DNA of 64,000 bases from Hippopus hippopus (Eukaryota; Mollusca; Bivalvia; Cardiida; Cardiidae), in contig OX328101.1 in assembly GCA_946811185.2 (NCBI GenBank), positions 14,864,122-14,928,121 of the forward strand. The letters are read 5' to 3'. Below are positions 1 to 12,993 of the stretch, piece after piece. A program made the translations under genes and the position numbers. The notes beneath the pieces were generated by a model, which searched no databases, was not told where the DNA came from, and worked only from the letters and a program-made list of their open reading frames with translations. Within the stretch, counting starts at the first letter, position 1; the number at the start of each line of letters is the position of its first letter.

Positions 1-1345
1 CTTATGTATCGGCCAGGGCTTTCCCCGACACTCAAATTTGTGCGTTTTGACGTATCTTAACCTAAATGACCCGCTAAAATTCATCCACTGCGGGCATTGG
101 AGGCAATTCAAGCAGGAAATCAACAATCATCGTATTTTAGGTGCGAAACTATATGGGGCCAAATAAACTATGGACTGCATCTGTATATTTTCAATCACTT
201 CATGACATGTATACTCGATTATCTGGTTGCAAACCATTCTAGCTGCTCTAATTTTAGACTGTGCAGTCTGTCTCTCACGGAATTTAGTTTCGCTTTACAC
301 TTCCAAATTCATCGACAACCATTCGCTTCTTGGAAACTGCATCATGTTGCAGTCAAACCTAGTTCTTCCAGCAAAGCAAAACTTTGGATGGCCGAAATAA
401 GCAAGCCAGCTCCTAAGTTGATGGTCCTTAATCAGGATCAAACCGTAATAAAACACAGTCGATCTAGACCATGAGGTTTTGTTGCCTAAAATGGCTCTCA
501 TATTACGAATGGTTGTCTTAGCACAGGGGTCGGACGTTTAACTGGTAAAAATATCTTGTCAGCCGAAATGGATACTCTCTATTAAAAAAAAATCCAAATT
601 CATACTCGGATGTATAAAGCCATTTGTTACGAGTAAAAAGATCAAGCTGTTAATTAAACAGCCGGTATCGGTATGGCTGTGGAACTATTGACTCGGATAG
701 AATGTCTACCCAACCAACTTGAGGCATGCGCTTCGTCACTTTACGTTGTCAATTATAATGACAGGCAAGGGATAAAAAAGAGTTATGCTAATTAGTTCAG
801 TTTGTACCAATTAAAAAAAAAATGATACACGCTTTGTGATAGCCTATGCCAATTATTTCAAACTACTTTGATGCAAACATGTAACGTGAAGTTTCCTTTC
901 CACAATTACTTTTTCAACTGGGCTTTAGTGTATGAGTAGTGTATGAGGTAGAAAATAAGGCATAAACTAATTCCTCTGTGTATTCACTAGAAAAATAGAT
1001 GATCTTTATGAGACAATAAAAAAAAAAAAGATAGGGACAAACCACATAACTTAGAAAGGGGGGTTGTCTTGCAGCTAAGAGCACTGGAACTAGCACAAAA
1101 GACAAGTGAGAGCACATTTATGCAAGGAAAGAAGGTTGAAAAAAAAAAGTAAAACCGATTCAGTAGTACATAAAATGCTTTATTAATTTTATTGTAACCT
1201 TAGATGTGTTCCAAATGTTACATGTTTGTCAATATTTATTTCCCAATTTTGACAAATGTCGATGATTTTTTTTCCCCAATTTGGCCAGGGGCCTTTTCCC
1301 AAAGTACCTAAATAAAGCCCTGTTTCTCTCCCCAAATAGAGGCCT
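1..1345. repeat. interspersed repeat, copy 1, about 1.3 kb
   Basis: This stretch aligns by eye, with many differences, to 21555-22895. Shared landmarks are the opening GCCAGGGCTTTCCCCGACAC-type sequence, the CCACTGCGGGCATT-type segment, an A-run followed by CTAAGA-type sequence near 1075, and the closing CAATTTGGCCAGGGGCC at about 1278. The left end runs off the window. No long reading frame is present; the 125-codon frame at 97-474 is not conserved in the other copy. It is probably a decayed DNA transposon or a non-autonomous derivative, but its class is unknown. Confidence 0.6.
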
Positions 1346-1636
1346 CGAAGACCTGATGTCACTGACCACGGATAATTATATTCAACTTCTTCTTTTCACG
1401 TGAAACAGATATACATAAAAAATCTTGAGGACCGGGACAGCAGAAACAGAAAATGTGCTTATCTAATCAGCATTGAAGATATTTTTCCTGGATCTTGTAT
1501 CGAAAAGGGTCCAGGGGGGTCATTTCTAATGTTGGTATAACCAAGTATGTACTCGAGTCCACGGCGGTGCAGCTTGGATGCTCAATCAGTAAATCCTAGA
1601 TACTAGGAATTTCTCTGCTGAAATATTCCTGTTACG

Positions 1637-2135
1637 TTTAAGGCCCAACTGCGACCAAATGTAAACAATAAGGATGTTGAAATGCATTTAGATTTAAACC
1701 ATACCTTTAATAATTGATTTAATGATTGATTCTAAACTGAATGGTGTTTTACGCCGCTTTCAACAATTTTTCAGTTGTATCGCGGCAAAAGCTCACATAT
1801 TTGTGTATTTCTTGGGTTCCACTAGTACTGGGCTAGGGCTCTGAATTGTCTTGCCTAAGGACACTCCAACGAAAAATCCAGTGGATCCAGTGAGGCTCGA
1901 ACCCGGGGCCTCCAGATCACGAGTCCTACACTTTACCACTGAGCCACGCAGGACCCTGGAAAATATTGTGGTGAAGAGGTCAATCTGTTATTGTGCAACC
2001 GGTCCAAGTCTTAGTCGCTGGCAGAAAAATAAATTCTAAATTCAGAAAAAAAGTAAATAAAAAGAACGAGCGACCTGGTAACTTTTAACCTAGGTTTGAA
2101 ATTAATTTTTCTACTTGCGATTACGGGCGACAAGA
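1637..2135. mobile_element. foldback element copy, split by a SINE
   Basis: The segments 1637-1725 and 1957-2130 resemble one arm and the middle of the foldback element at 20306-20665. They share the TAAGGCCCAA start, the TTTAGATTTAAACCATACC-type block, and an AATATTGTGGTGAAGAGG to GTCGCTGGCAGAAA block. A minus-strand SINE (about 1738-1955) sits between the two parts. The right arm is poorly preserved. The assignment is by similarity to the better copy. Confidence 0.5.
1738..1955 (-). mobile_element. tRNA-derived SINE
   Basis: Read on the minus strand, the element opens at about 1955 with a tRNA-like head. It has an A box (TGGCTCAGTGGTAAAG) and a B box (CGGGTTCGAGCC). A body follows, and then a 3' part reading roughly AAAGCGGCGTAAAACACC. 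The same arrangement recurs at 50281-50497. Such heads hold the RNA polymerase III promoter of a SINE. It lacks any reading frame and depends on a LINE elsewhere for movement. Confidence 0.75.
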
Positions 2136-3028
2136 AGATCATTTCTTTCAGACGAGATTATTTCCCCGGCATAATTTATGTACCAATTCACTTTAAGGTT
2201 TATGGGTACATCAAAAGTTTTGTGCATTATTACGGGGGAAACAACCTTCCAGCTTGCTCTCTGCTAGTTGAATTTATTTAAAAATAGAGGTTTCTTAAAA
2301 GTACGGACAGAAATTGTTATTAACAGTAGCCCCAAAAGACGACTTTAAAATAAGTTAATGCTAACTTACAGTCAGATCCTGAACAAGTTTTGTGTGTCAT
2401 TTATATTATGCATACTGTACATTAATTGGTGATAAGATATTGGCTTATCTTTGAAATTGCGGATGATTTCTTCTAGACTGGATTTATCTCTCTGCGTGTG
2501 TATTCATTCACCTTAAACAAGAAATATCTTCACTAAAGATAGACGGCGTAAGAGATACTTGAATATGAATATTGAAACCCTTTAGTGGCTTAATATGAAA
2601 TAAAATGATGAAAAGTAACCTCACGAGCAATTGCCTCTTTTTCGTCACTGTTTTTCATTTTGATGAAAAGTAGTAATGGGTTATTGGATAACACTTATGA
2701 AGATATGTGCACATTTTTTCACCAATTGCAAATTAGCATCTATTCATTCTTTATCAGTTCCAAGAAGTTGGGTCAAAAGCCAGCGCATTCAGCTTCGCCG
2801 AAAAACACTGATACACCAACGTTGATAAAATACCCATGAAATACATGCCCTTAAAAGCGCACTTTATCTAGTAAAAAGTAGGCTTACTCTCCATGGGTAT
2901 ACATGTATTTGCGAAATTAGGTTTGGTCATCATTGAACAATTTGAGCTACATGTATGTATGTTGTGCTGGTGTGTATACCAGACACAAAGGTTCCATAAA
3001 TATGAGAGCATTGTGAGGACTTGCAACT
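2136..3028. other. no gene recognised
   Basis: This is AT-rich sequence without long frames or recognisable exons. Short frames of 60-76 codons occur on both strands around 2868-3098 but have no recognisable protein content. Confidence 0.5.
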
Positions 3029-3170
3029 TGTACAGACCGAACTCAAGCGTTCTCCCAATAAGCTTTTCCCAATAAGAACAATAACGGTAACTCTGCATTG
3101 ACGATCACTGGACTATTCGACCCATGATCAGTTCGGCACTAAATAAAATCGGCAAATAGCGATTTTGATC
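3029..3170 (+). repeat. left copy of an inverted repeat flanking the satellite block
   Basis: The sequence from CTGTACAG through TTCTCCCAATAAGC, AATAACGGTAACTCTGC and AAAATCGGC reappears in reverse complement at 15325-15465. The central 50 bases are nearly identical and both outer parts are more diverged. The two copies enclose about 12 kb containing the 180-bp satellite. They may be ends of one large element or two unrelated copies of a small repeat. Confidence 0.65.
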
Positions 3171-3595
3171 ACAATTTTGAGAAGGTAAGAATGCTATAAT
3201 AAATAAATTTGCCTATAATTTATCTACTTCTGCACTACCATGCTTTACGCAAACTTATTTATTGAAGAGAATGGTTGAATGAATTTAATTAAGATAGATC
3301 TACTGCAGTAAATCTTATCTCTTAAAAATCGTAGACAGGGAACAGAGATAAGAATACCGGTAAATAGGCTCTTTCCTTTCCATTTATGCCCACTGTATAT
3401 CGAGTTTGGGTGAAACAGATGTCGAAAAAAGTATAAAACACGAACCTCTGAATACACAATTATTATGTTAATCACATTTCAAATAAATTCTTTCCCCACA
3501 CTCGGAGCGTGTGATGTCATGACGTCATCGTCAAGAGATTTGATGTTACAATTATTATAGAGAGGCCTAAGAACGGTTAGCTTGATATCGTTATG

Positions 3596-3818
3596 TTAAC
3601 CCTTTACCACACAATCCCAAGTATTAAGTACCCGAAGAAAAGAGGCTTTTGAAAACAATGTGAAAAGGAGAAAATGCTAGTAACCATCATTTTCTCCTTT
3701 TCACACAATGTTTTCTACTTTTTCAAAAACAAATCTCAGCATTTAAGTCATAGTTTCTCCTCTTCAGATGCTTTCAATATGGATGAGTCTAAAATTTTGT
3801 TGGGTGGCAAAGGATTAA
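3596..3818. mobile_element. TTAA-flanked palindromic MITE (piggyBac-like)
   Basis: This is a 223-bp element bounded by TTAA at 3596-3599 and 3815-3818. It starts CCCTTTACCACACAATCC. Its left half contains a nearly self-complementary hairpin (GGAGAAAATG ... CATTTTCTCC) and its right half contains the GATGCTTTCAA and AAAATTTTGTTG blocks found in all full copies. TTAA target duplications and CCYT-type ends are typical of piggyBac-type elements. No transposase is encoded. Confidence 0.75.
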
Positions 3819-4289
3819 TTCTAAATTTGCACCAAAGAAAGAACAAAGAATCTATCATTGTAGGTACTGTCCCACCAAAGGTTATTAGCACAATTATGCA
3901 GGATACCTACTTTATGAACTGGGCTACAAGGGTAGGTGTCACAATCCCCAAGAATGGGCTCACCTCGAGTCAGTTCATTGTAAATCTGCTAAATTATTAA
4001 CATGAGGTATTGCCCCATTGATGGTGTTTGTAATGAGCATAAATAGGAGGTTCCAGAGGCTTAGTTAAATGCAGGCCTATTAATTGCTACTTGTAGATTA
4101 ATGTAACACCTTAGATAGAGTAAACATTGATGACTGGAGGCATTGCCCCATCAAACGTAATTCATAATACCTATCATAATAGATCTACTTAAACTATGAA
4201 AATTGGGCATTAGGATAGGTGTCACAAAACACACTGGGTGGCCCTGGACAGGTTTTTTCAATCAATAAAATGGTAAAACATAAAATTCA

Positions 4290-4740
4290 AAAGACCAACA
4301 GACAACCTACTTACCTAACCTATGAACTCTCGACCGATCTACCAACCTAAAACCTACCTACCAACCTACCTATCTATCAACCGACTGACCTACCTGCTGA
4401 CATACCTATCTACCGACAAACCTACTGACATACCTATCCAACAACATACCTAGCTACCTACCTACCTATGACCTATCGACTGATATACCAACCAACAACG
4501 TACCTACCTATCAAACCGAAACGACCAACCTACCTACTAACATACCTATCCAACAACTTACCAACCAACCTAACTTTCTACCAATCTGTCTACTATCCTA
4601 CAGACGCACCTTGCCTGCCTGCCTACCTACCTACCAACTAACTGACATATAACTCACTTATCTGCCTTCCTGCCTGCCTGCTTGTTTGCATACCTGCCTG
4701 CATTCCTAACTACCTTTGTACGTACAGACTGGGTCAGACC
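4290..4740. repeat. degenerate (ACCT)n microsatellite
   Basis: The stretch is built of ACCT/CCTA tetranucleotides with frequent substitutions, about 450 bases long and sitting inside the satellite block. The opposite strand is TAGG-rich. Confidence 0.85.
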
Positions 4741-5363
4741 CATGCTTCCTTCCTACTGACCACACTACCTGCATGTACCTCAATTTCTAATAAAGGTAAT
4801 ATTGCCTAAGAGGTAAAAAGACAAAATTATTCCTGTGATAGCTGGTACTGCCCCACTACAGCTCATTGTTTTTTCCCTGATATGCACTATAGAAATAAAG
4901 ATTATAGGGTTGGTGTCACAACCCAAATAAAGGGGCTGAAGAAAGGTTGGGCAATAATTATGTCATGAATACAGGTATTTCTAATTTTGCCTAATACATG
5001 AAAATCCTGTGTGGTCTGGTGGGATTGCTCCATTGAAGCTTATTGTATATTATCTCTGACACCCACTGTAAATAATGGCCTAAAGGGTATGTGTGTGACT
5101 GCCCAATAAATGGGTCTTAAGAGGGATGGTCAATAATAACGTCATATTTGTAATTTTGCCCCGGGAAAAGAAAAACAGAACAGAAGAAAAAAAAATTCCT
5201 GTGTCTAGTGGTACTGCCCCTCTGAAGCTTCTTGTTTTTATCATCCCTGATATCCACTGTAAATAATGGGCTGTAGGGATATGTGTCACAATCCCAATAA
5301 TTGGGCCCTATAGGGGCTGGTCAATAATAATGTCATACATGTAATTATGCCTAAGGGAAAGAA

Positions 5364-5395
5364 TAACAAACAAACAAACAAACAAACAAACAAAA
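5364..5395. repeat. (ACAA)n microsatellite
   Basis: A pure run of about seven ACAA/CAAA units lies at the A-rich end of one satellite monomer. It presumably expanded from the monomer's own A-rich junction. Confidence 0.9.
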
Positions 5396-6296
5396 ATCTG
5401 TGTCTGGTGGTACTGCCCCTTTTAAAATCATTTTCTTCATTATTCCTAATATCCAATTTAAATAATTGACTGTATGGGTTGGTGTCACAATCCCTGTAAA
5501 GGGACTGCAGAGGGGGTGATTAATGTTTACTTTGCATTTCTAATTTTCCCTTCAGAGAAGAAACTCAAAAAAAAAATCTTGTGTCTGGTGGTACTGCCCC
5601 TCTGAAGCTCATTCTTTTTATTATCCCTGATATACCATGTAAATAATGGGCTACAGGGGCAGGTGTCACAATCCCAATGAATGGGTTCCTGAGGGATCCG
5701 TCAAAATTAGGGTCATATTTGTGATTTTTTCTCAGGTATATAAAAACAAATGAAATTCCATGTGTCTGGTGGTACTGCCCCACTGAATATTATTGTTTTG
5801 ATTATCACTAATGTCTACTGTATATCATAAGCCATAGGGTAAGGTGTCACAATCCCTGTAAAGGGGCTCCTGAGGGGTTGGTGAATGATTATGTTATACA
5901 TGTATTTGTAAATTTTCCTCAGGGATAGAATTCAAAACAAATTCTTGTGTCTGGTGGTACTCCCCCACTTAAGCTTATTGTTTTTTTTATGCTTGATATC
6001 CACCGTAAATAATGGGCTACAAGGATAGGTTTCACAATCCCTATAATTGGCCCCTATGGGGTAGGTCAATAATAATGTTATACTTGTCACTTTATCTCAG
6101 GCATAGAATAATAAGAAATTTCATGTGTCTGGTTTTACTGCCCCATTGATGCTTATTGTTTTGATAATCCCTAATATCTACTGTATATAATAAGCTTAAG
6201 GGGTTAGTGTCACAATCTCAATAAAGGGGCTCCAGAGGGGTCGGTAAATGTTTCCGTTGAATTTGTAATATTTCCTTCAGAGAAAGAAACTAAAAA

Positions 6297-9103
6297 ACAA
6301 GAGGGCCATGATGGCCCTGTATCGCTCCACTGGCTATTAAGTAAAAACACTACAAGCAAAACATTACAATATTCAGCTAATTGATTTCAAACACGAGGAC
6401 ATGCAAACATTTTTCTATCTAATCCTACGAGAAAGTTGTGATCCATGGGCAAAGCCAATTTTGATCGCAAAGCTATAATTATTTGAATCCTGGTGGAGGT
6501 CCACAATATAAAGCTCCATACCAAATAATTCAGTTCTTGAATGTTATAAACAAGAAGATTTTCAAATTTTTCTCAATGAAAAGCCCTGTAAAACATGAAA
6601 CCCATGAGACAGGGCTAAATCTAATAGCCTTAGTCTTGATAATGGTTAGTAACATGATGACTTAAGATAGTTTTCATTACAAAAGCCCATGTAAAACTGG
6701 TGACCTTGTGTTCCGTGGTGTGGGGACAAACTTGGGTCAAGGACTATAATTTGGGCCCTCCTTGTAGAGGCCCACTAGATAAAGCTAAATGCAAAATTTG
6801 GTAGACCCCATGGCTATTATTTGAAGGAACTTGGTAGAGGCCCACTAGATACAGCTACATGCCAAATTTGGTAGCCCTAGGCCTTACAGTTTCAGAGAAG
6901 AAGATTTTTGAAAATTTTCTATATTTTTCAGTTTTGTTGCCATGGCAACCAGAGTTTTTGAAGGAATAAAATTCTGTCATGGGATTCTGAAGAAGACCAT
7001 GGCAGGATCATTTCTTTGAAGTTTCATCAAAATTGGATAAGTAGTTTCAGAGATGTTTGAAATAAAAGTTAATGCACACACGGACAGATGGACGGACGGA
7101 CCTTCAGTGCCAGTAAAAAACAAGTATATACATCAATCTCAGTTTGAAATATATCTTTTTAACCTATTACCAGACAATCCCTACTTTTGATGACACTGTG
7201 AAAGAAGGCTTTAGAAAAGCATTTTCTCCTTTTCTTACAATGTTTTCTACTGTTCACAAAACAAATTTCAAATTTTCAATCACTTTTATTTTGTCGTCTG
7301 CAAGTGCTTTCGATTTAGACAAGCCTAAAATATTACCGTTTGGTAATGAGTTACATGTGTGCTAACAATTGTCATAATAAATCACTAAGATTTTTTTTCA
7401 AACTTATTTTATTAATACTTTTTCTAAGCTAGTCATCATCAAACAGTAGACATGGTGTATTAATATGAACACTTCATAGTTTGTAAACACAGTCAGATAT
7501 GTGGAGGATAATTTTTTGTTTTGGTGTATGATTGAAAATTCTTTTATTGAGTTGAAACAAATGCTAAAAGCTCCCCTTGAGCACGTTGTGCTCAAATGAG
7601 CTAAAAAGTTAACATACGGATGGACGCACAACGGACAACGGGCCATAACATAAGCCTGCTGGCCTTCGGCCAGTGGAGCTAAAAAACTTGTCTAGCACCA
7701 ATCATGTATCACTGCAGCTTGATAATCAAGGGAGGTAAATAGTAACGAACTTTATCTTTCATAAAAAGAGTTATTTCCCTTGATTAGTGTTTAAATTGAA
7801 GTGACAATATTTTGAAGCCCATGTTAAACTTGCGATCCCTGGAATGAAGGCAATTTTGACCCCAGACCTACAATATGAAACTAGAATGTGTGGTTATAAA
7901 CAAAAAGATTTTTTAATCTTGCCCAATAAAAAGTCATGTAAAACAAGTTTGCTGAATAAAAGGCCCTGTAAAATATGTGATCCATGACACAGGTTTATCA
8001 AGTTTTCACTATAAAAGCCAATGTAAAACTTGTGACCCCTGGTGTGAAGTCAAACTTGACCCCCAAAGTTAAAATTTGGGCCCTCTTGGTAGAGGCCCAT
8101 TATATAAAGCTACATGCAAAATTTGGTAGCCCTAGGCCTAAATATGGCTATGTACAAGTAGATTATTAAAGTTTCCTTATATAAGACCATGTAGAACTTG
8201 TGACCCCCTGGGGTGGGGCTACATTTGACCCCCTGGGCTATAATTTGGGCACCCTTGATAGAGACCCCCTAGATAAAGCTAAATGCAAAATTTGATAGCC
8301 CTAGCCCTTATAGCTAGATGCGAAAGATTTTCCTATATAAGCCCGCCCATGTAAAACATGTTACCCCCTGGAGCGAAGTCAAATTTGACCCTCGGCTATA
8401 ATTTGGACACCCTTGGTACAGGTCCACTAGATAAAGCTACATGCCAAATTTGGTCGCCCTAGGCCCCATGGCTAGGTCAAAGAAGAATTTTAAAGTTCTC
8501 CCTATATAAGCCCATGTAAAACTTGTTATATAAGCCCATGTAAAACTTGTTACCCCCGGGCAGGGCCTAATTTGACCCCAGGGCTATAATTTGAACAATC
8601 TTGGCAGAGGTCCACTAGATAAAGCTACATACCAAATTTGGTAGCTCTAGGCCCTATGGCTAGGTAGAAGAGGAATTTTAAAGTTCTCCCTAAATAAGCC
8701 CATGTATAACTTGTAACCCCCGGGGCGGGGCCAATTTTGACCCCAGGGCTATAAATTGAAGAAACTTGGTAGAGGTCCACTAGATAAAGCTACATGCCAA
8801 ATTTGGTACCCCTTGGCCTTACGGTTTCAGACAAGAAGATTTTCAAAGATTTTCAAAATTTTTCAGTTTTGTTGCCATGGCAACCAGAGTTTTTGAAGGA
8901 ATTAAATTCTTTCAAGAAATTCTGAAGAGGACCATGGCAGGATCATTTCTGTGAAGTTTCATCAAAATTGGATGGGTAGTTTCAGAGAAGAAGACGTTTT
9001 TAAAAAAAGTTAACGCACGGACGGACGCACGGACGGACGGACGGACGCACGACGGACAACAGGCCATGACATAAGCCCGCTGGCCTTCGGCCAGTGGAGC
9101 TAA
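6297..9103 (+). mobile_element. Helitron/pearl-like element, family B, copy 1
   Basis: The 5' end is ACAAGAGGGCCATGATGGCC followed by CGCTCCACTGGC. The 3' end is a GACGGACG-rich stretch, the hairpin CTGGCCTTCGGCCAG, and TGGAGCTAA. The ends GCTCCACTGGC and GCCAGTGGAGC are inverted repeats. The core holds imperfect tandem units of about 150 bases (TGACCCCCGGGGCGGGG ... CTAGATAAAGCTACATGCC). The element is mosaic: at 7560-7605 it contains a family A 3' end, a second family B 3' end lies at 7660-7682, and a fragment of the TTAA MITE occupies about 7150-7370. It interrupts the satellite in an A-run. It is close to 43098-45322 over long stretches. Confidence 0.8.
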
Positions 9104-11915
9104 AAACATTGTGTCTGGTAGTACTGCCCCTCTGAAGCTCATTCTTTTTATTATCCCTGATATCCCATGTAAATAATGGGCTACAGGGGTAGGTGTCACA
9201 ATCCCAATGAATGGGTTCCTGAGGGGTCCATCAATAATAGTGCCATATTTGTGATTTTTTCTCAGGTATATAAAAACAAATGAAATTCAATGTGTCTGGT
9301 GGTACTGCCCCACTGAATATTATTGTTTTAATTATCACTTATATCAACTATATATAATAAGCCATAGGGTTAGGTGTCACAATCCCAGTAAAGGGGCTCC
9401 AGAGGAGTCGGTGAATGATTACGTCTTACATGTATTTGTAAATTTTCCTCCGGGATAGAATTCAAAACAAATTCTTGTGTCTGGTGGTACTGCCTCACTA
9501 AAGCTTATTGTTTTTTTTATGCTTGATATCCACCGTAAAAAATGGGCTACAAGGATAGGTGTCACAATCCCTATAATTGGCCCCTACGGGGTAGGTCAAT
9601 AATAATGTCATACTTGTCATTTTCTCTCAGGCAAAGAAGAAATTTCGTGTGTCTGGTGGTACTGCCCCATTGATGCTTATTGTTTTGATAATCACTAATA
9701 TCTATTGTATATGATAAGCTTTAGCGGTAGGTGTCACAATCTCAATAAAGGGGCTCCAGATGGGTCGGTAAATGTTTACATTGAATTTGTAATATTTCCT
9801 TCACAGAAAGAAACTCAAAAAAAAAATTTGTGTCTGGTGGTACTGCCCCACTGAAGCTCATTCTTTTTATTATCCCTGATATCCCATGTAAATAATGGGC
9901 TACAGGGGTAGGTGTCACAATCCAAATTTATGGGTCCCTGATGGGGTCGTTCAATAATAACGTAATAATTGTTATTTTTGTCTCAAAGATAGAAGAAAAT
10001 AAGAAAAAACCTGTGTCTGGTGGTAATGCCCCACTCAATCTTATTGTTTTTATTATCCCTGATATTCACCGTAAACAATGGGTTTTGGGGGTAGGTGTCA
10101 CAATCTCAATAAAGGGCCTCCAGAGGGGCTGGTCAATAAGTACATCATATTTGTAATTTTGCCTCTGGAATTGAAAAACGAAAGGAAACAAAAAAAAAAT
10201 CTTGTGTCTGGTGGTACTGCCCCTATGAAGCTTATTGTTTTTATTATCCCTGCTAACCACTGTAAATAATGGGTTATAGGCTTAGGTGTCACAATCCTGA
10301 TAAAGGGGCTCCAGAGGGGTCTGTCATTACTTATGGCATATTTGTAATTTTGGTTTAGGGATGGAAAACCAAAACAAAATCAAAAAAATTCTTGTTTCTT
10401 GTTGTACTGCCCCATTGAAGCCAATTGACTTTAGTTATCACTAATATCAACTGTAAATAATAGGCTACGGTGACAGGTGTCACAATCCCAATGAAAGGGC
10501 CCCACAGGGGTTAGTCAATAATCATGCAATATTTGTAATTTTGCCTCTAGAATAGAACAACAAAAGATATTCCTGTGTCTGGTGGTACTGCCCCACTCAA
10601 TCTTATTGCTGTTGTTATCCCTGATATCCACTGTAAATGATAGGGTATAGGTGTAGGTGTCACAATCCCAATGAAGGGGCCCTAGAGGGGCTGGTCAATA
10701 AGTACGTTAAATTTGTTATTTGCCTCAGGATTAGAAAAACAAACAAAAACAATCTTGTGTGTGGTGGTACTGCCCCACTAAAGCTTATCATTTTTATTAT
10801 CCCTGATATGCACTGTAAATAAAAAGCTGTATGGGTAGGTGTCACAATCCCTTGAAAAGCGCTGCAGAGGGGTCGGTCAATAATTACGTTTTATTTGTGA
10901 TTTTTTCATAGGGATAGAAAGAGAAGAGAAAATTCTTGGGTCTGGTGATACTGCCCCACTAATGCTTGTTGTTTTTATTATCCCCAATATCCACTGTACA
11001 TAATGGACTACAGGGTAGGTGTCACTATCCCAATAAATGGGCCAAAGAGGGGTCAGTCAATAATTACATCAAATTTGTTATTTTTGTCTCAAGGATAACA
11101 GAAATTTAAGAAAAATCCTGTGTCTGGTGGTACTGCCCCACACAGTCTGATTGCTTATATTATCCCTGATATCCACTGTAAATAATGGGGTATAGGGGTA
11201 GGTGTCACAATCCCAATGAAGGGGCCGTACAGGGAATAGTCAATAAGTATGTTAAATTTGTAATTTTGCCTCAGAATCAGGGGAAAAAAAAAATATTTTG
11301 TGTCTAGTGGTACTGCCCCAATGAAGCTTACTGTTTTTATCATCCCTGATATGATTGTAAATAAAAAGCTGTATGGGTAGGTTTAACAATCCCTTAAAAG
11401 GGGCTTCACAGGGGTCGGTCAATAATTACGTTTTATTTGTGATTTTACCACAGGGATAGAAAGGGAAGAAAAAAAAAAACTTGTGTCTGGTGGTATGCCT
11501 CACTGAAGCTTATTGTTTTTATTATCCCCAATATCCACTGTACATAATGGACTACAGGGGTAGGTGTCACAATCCCAATAAATGGGCCAAAGAGGGGTCA
11601 GTCAATAATTACATCAAATTTGTTATTTTTGTCTCAAGGATAAAAGAAATTTAAGAAAAAACCTGTGTCTGGTGGTACTGCCCCACTCAATCTTATTGCT
11701 TTTGTTATCCCTGATATCCACTGTAAATAATGGGGTATAGGGGTAGGTGTCACAATCCCAATGAAGGGGCCCTAGAGGTGCTGGTCAAAAAGTACGTTAA
11801 ATTTGTATTGTTGCCTCAGGAATGGAAAAACAAAAGGAAAAAAAATCCTGTGTCTGGTGGTACTGCCCCACTGAAGCTTATTATATTTTTTATCCCCGAT
11901 ATACACTGTAAATAA
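9104..11915 (+). repeat. satellite of about 180 bp, second block, with higher-order units
   Basis: About fifteen monomers follow one another. The first four (9112-9822) repeat, in the same order, the four monomers at 5578-6296. From about 10800 the array changes to a three-monomer unit: one type has GCTGTATGGGTAGG, one has AATGGACTACAGGG with AAATGGGCCAAAG, and one has AATGGGGTATAGGGG with AATGAAGGGGCC. Confidence 0.9.
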
Positions 11916-12993
11916 ACTAGAGGCGCTTGAGCGCCTGTATCGCTCCACAGGCCTGATATTTCTATAATGGCGAAAGGAAGTTTTTAACAATTATCATTCA
12001 ATCCTGCATTTTAGCTCACTGAAGAAACAATTTGGTAGACAACCACCATAGGAACTTACCTGCAAAACAACAATGAAATCCAATGAATAGTTTTAGAGAA
12101 GAAATTTTTCAAAGATTTTACTTTATACCATAAAAGGAAAATGAGTCTCCCATAAAAGCCATGTTTTTTGACAGATCTTTTTTTTTTTAAGGAATTCTGT
12201 AAACCTGTATCTAAGGAACATTCCTGCAAAATAATAATGCTATCCAAATAGCGGTTTGGGAGGAGAAGATTTTTAAAGGTTTTTTTACTTTGGTTGCCAT
12301 GGCAACCAGAATTCTTCATGGAACACAATTATTTGAAGGAATTTGAAAGAGGATCACCAAAGGAACATTCCTGTGAAATTTGGTAAAAATCCAGTCAATA
12401 GTTTCTGAGGAGAAGTTTTTTAAAGAAAAAGTTTACGGACGCACACACGGACGAACGGACGGACGAACGGACGGACGCACGACGGACACAACGCCATGAC
12501 AATAGCTCGCTGGCCTTCGGCCAGTGGAGCTAACAACAATGAAATCCAATGAATAGTTTTAGAGAAGAAATTTTTCAAAGATTTTACTTTATACCATAAA
12601 AGGAAAATGAGTCTCCCATAAAAGCCATGTTTTTTGACAGATCTTTTTTTTTTTAAGGAATTCTGTAAACCTGTATCTAAGGAACATTCCTGCAAAATAA
12701 TAATGCTATCCAAATAGCGGTTTGGGAGGAGAAGATTTTTAAAGGTTTTTTACTTTGGTTGCCATGGCAACCAGAATTCTTCATGGAACACAATTATTTG
12801 AAGGAATTTGAAAGAGGACCACCAAAGGAACATTCCTGTGAAATTTGGTAAAAATCCAGTCAATAGTTTCCGAGGAGAGTTTTTTAAAGAAAAAGTTTAC
12901 GGACGCACGCACGGACGAACGGACCGACGGACGGACGCACGACGGACACAACGCCATGACAATAGCTCTCTGGCCTTCGGCCAGTGGAGCTAA
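11916..12993 (+). mobile_element. Helitron/pearl-like element, family B2, copy 1
   Basis: The 5' end ACTAGAGGCGCTTGAGCGCC forms a palindrome unlike that of family B in sequence. It is followed by CGCTCCACAGGCC. Two units end in the same way: GACG-rich stretch, CTGGCCTTCGGCCAG, TGGAGCTAA at 12533 and again at 12993. The second unit repeats 12068-12533 without the 5' end. Flanks rejoin to give a normal satellite monomer, so this is an insertion without an evident target duplication. It is nearly identical to 24070-25157. Confidence 0.85.

Larger units (their letters stand above)
3864..6296 (+). repeat. satellite of about 180 bp, first block
   Basis: The monomers contain the landmarks GTGTCTGGTGGTACTGCCCC, TTATTATCCCTGATATCCAC, GTAGGTGTCACAATCCC and GGTCAATAAT. 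Spacing of the first landmark is about 180 bases. The outermost monomers (3864-4260) are most diverged, as usual at array edges. A degenerate CCTA microsatellite replaces part of the array at 4290-4740. Small frames here are repeated peptide shadows and not genes. Confidence 0.9.

Noticed and set aside
97..474. 125-codon plus-strand frame
   Set aside because: No recognisable domain, and the frame is not conserved in the homologous copy at 21555-22895.
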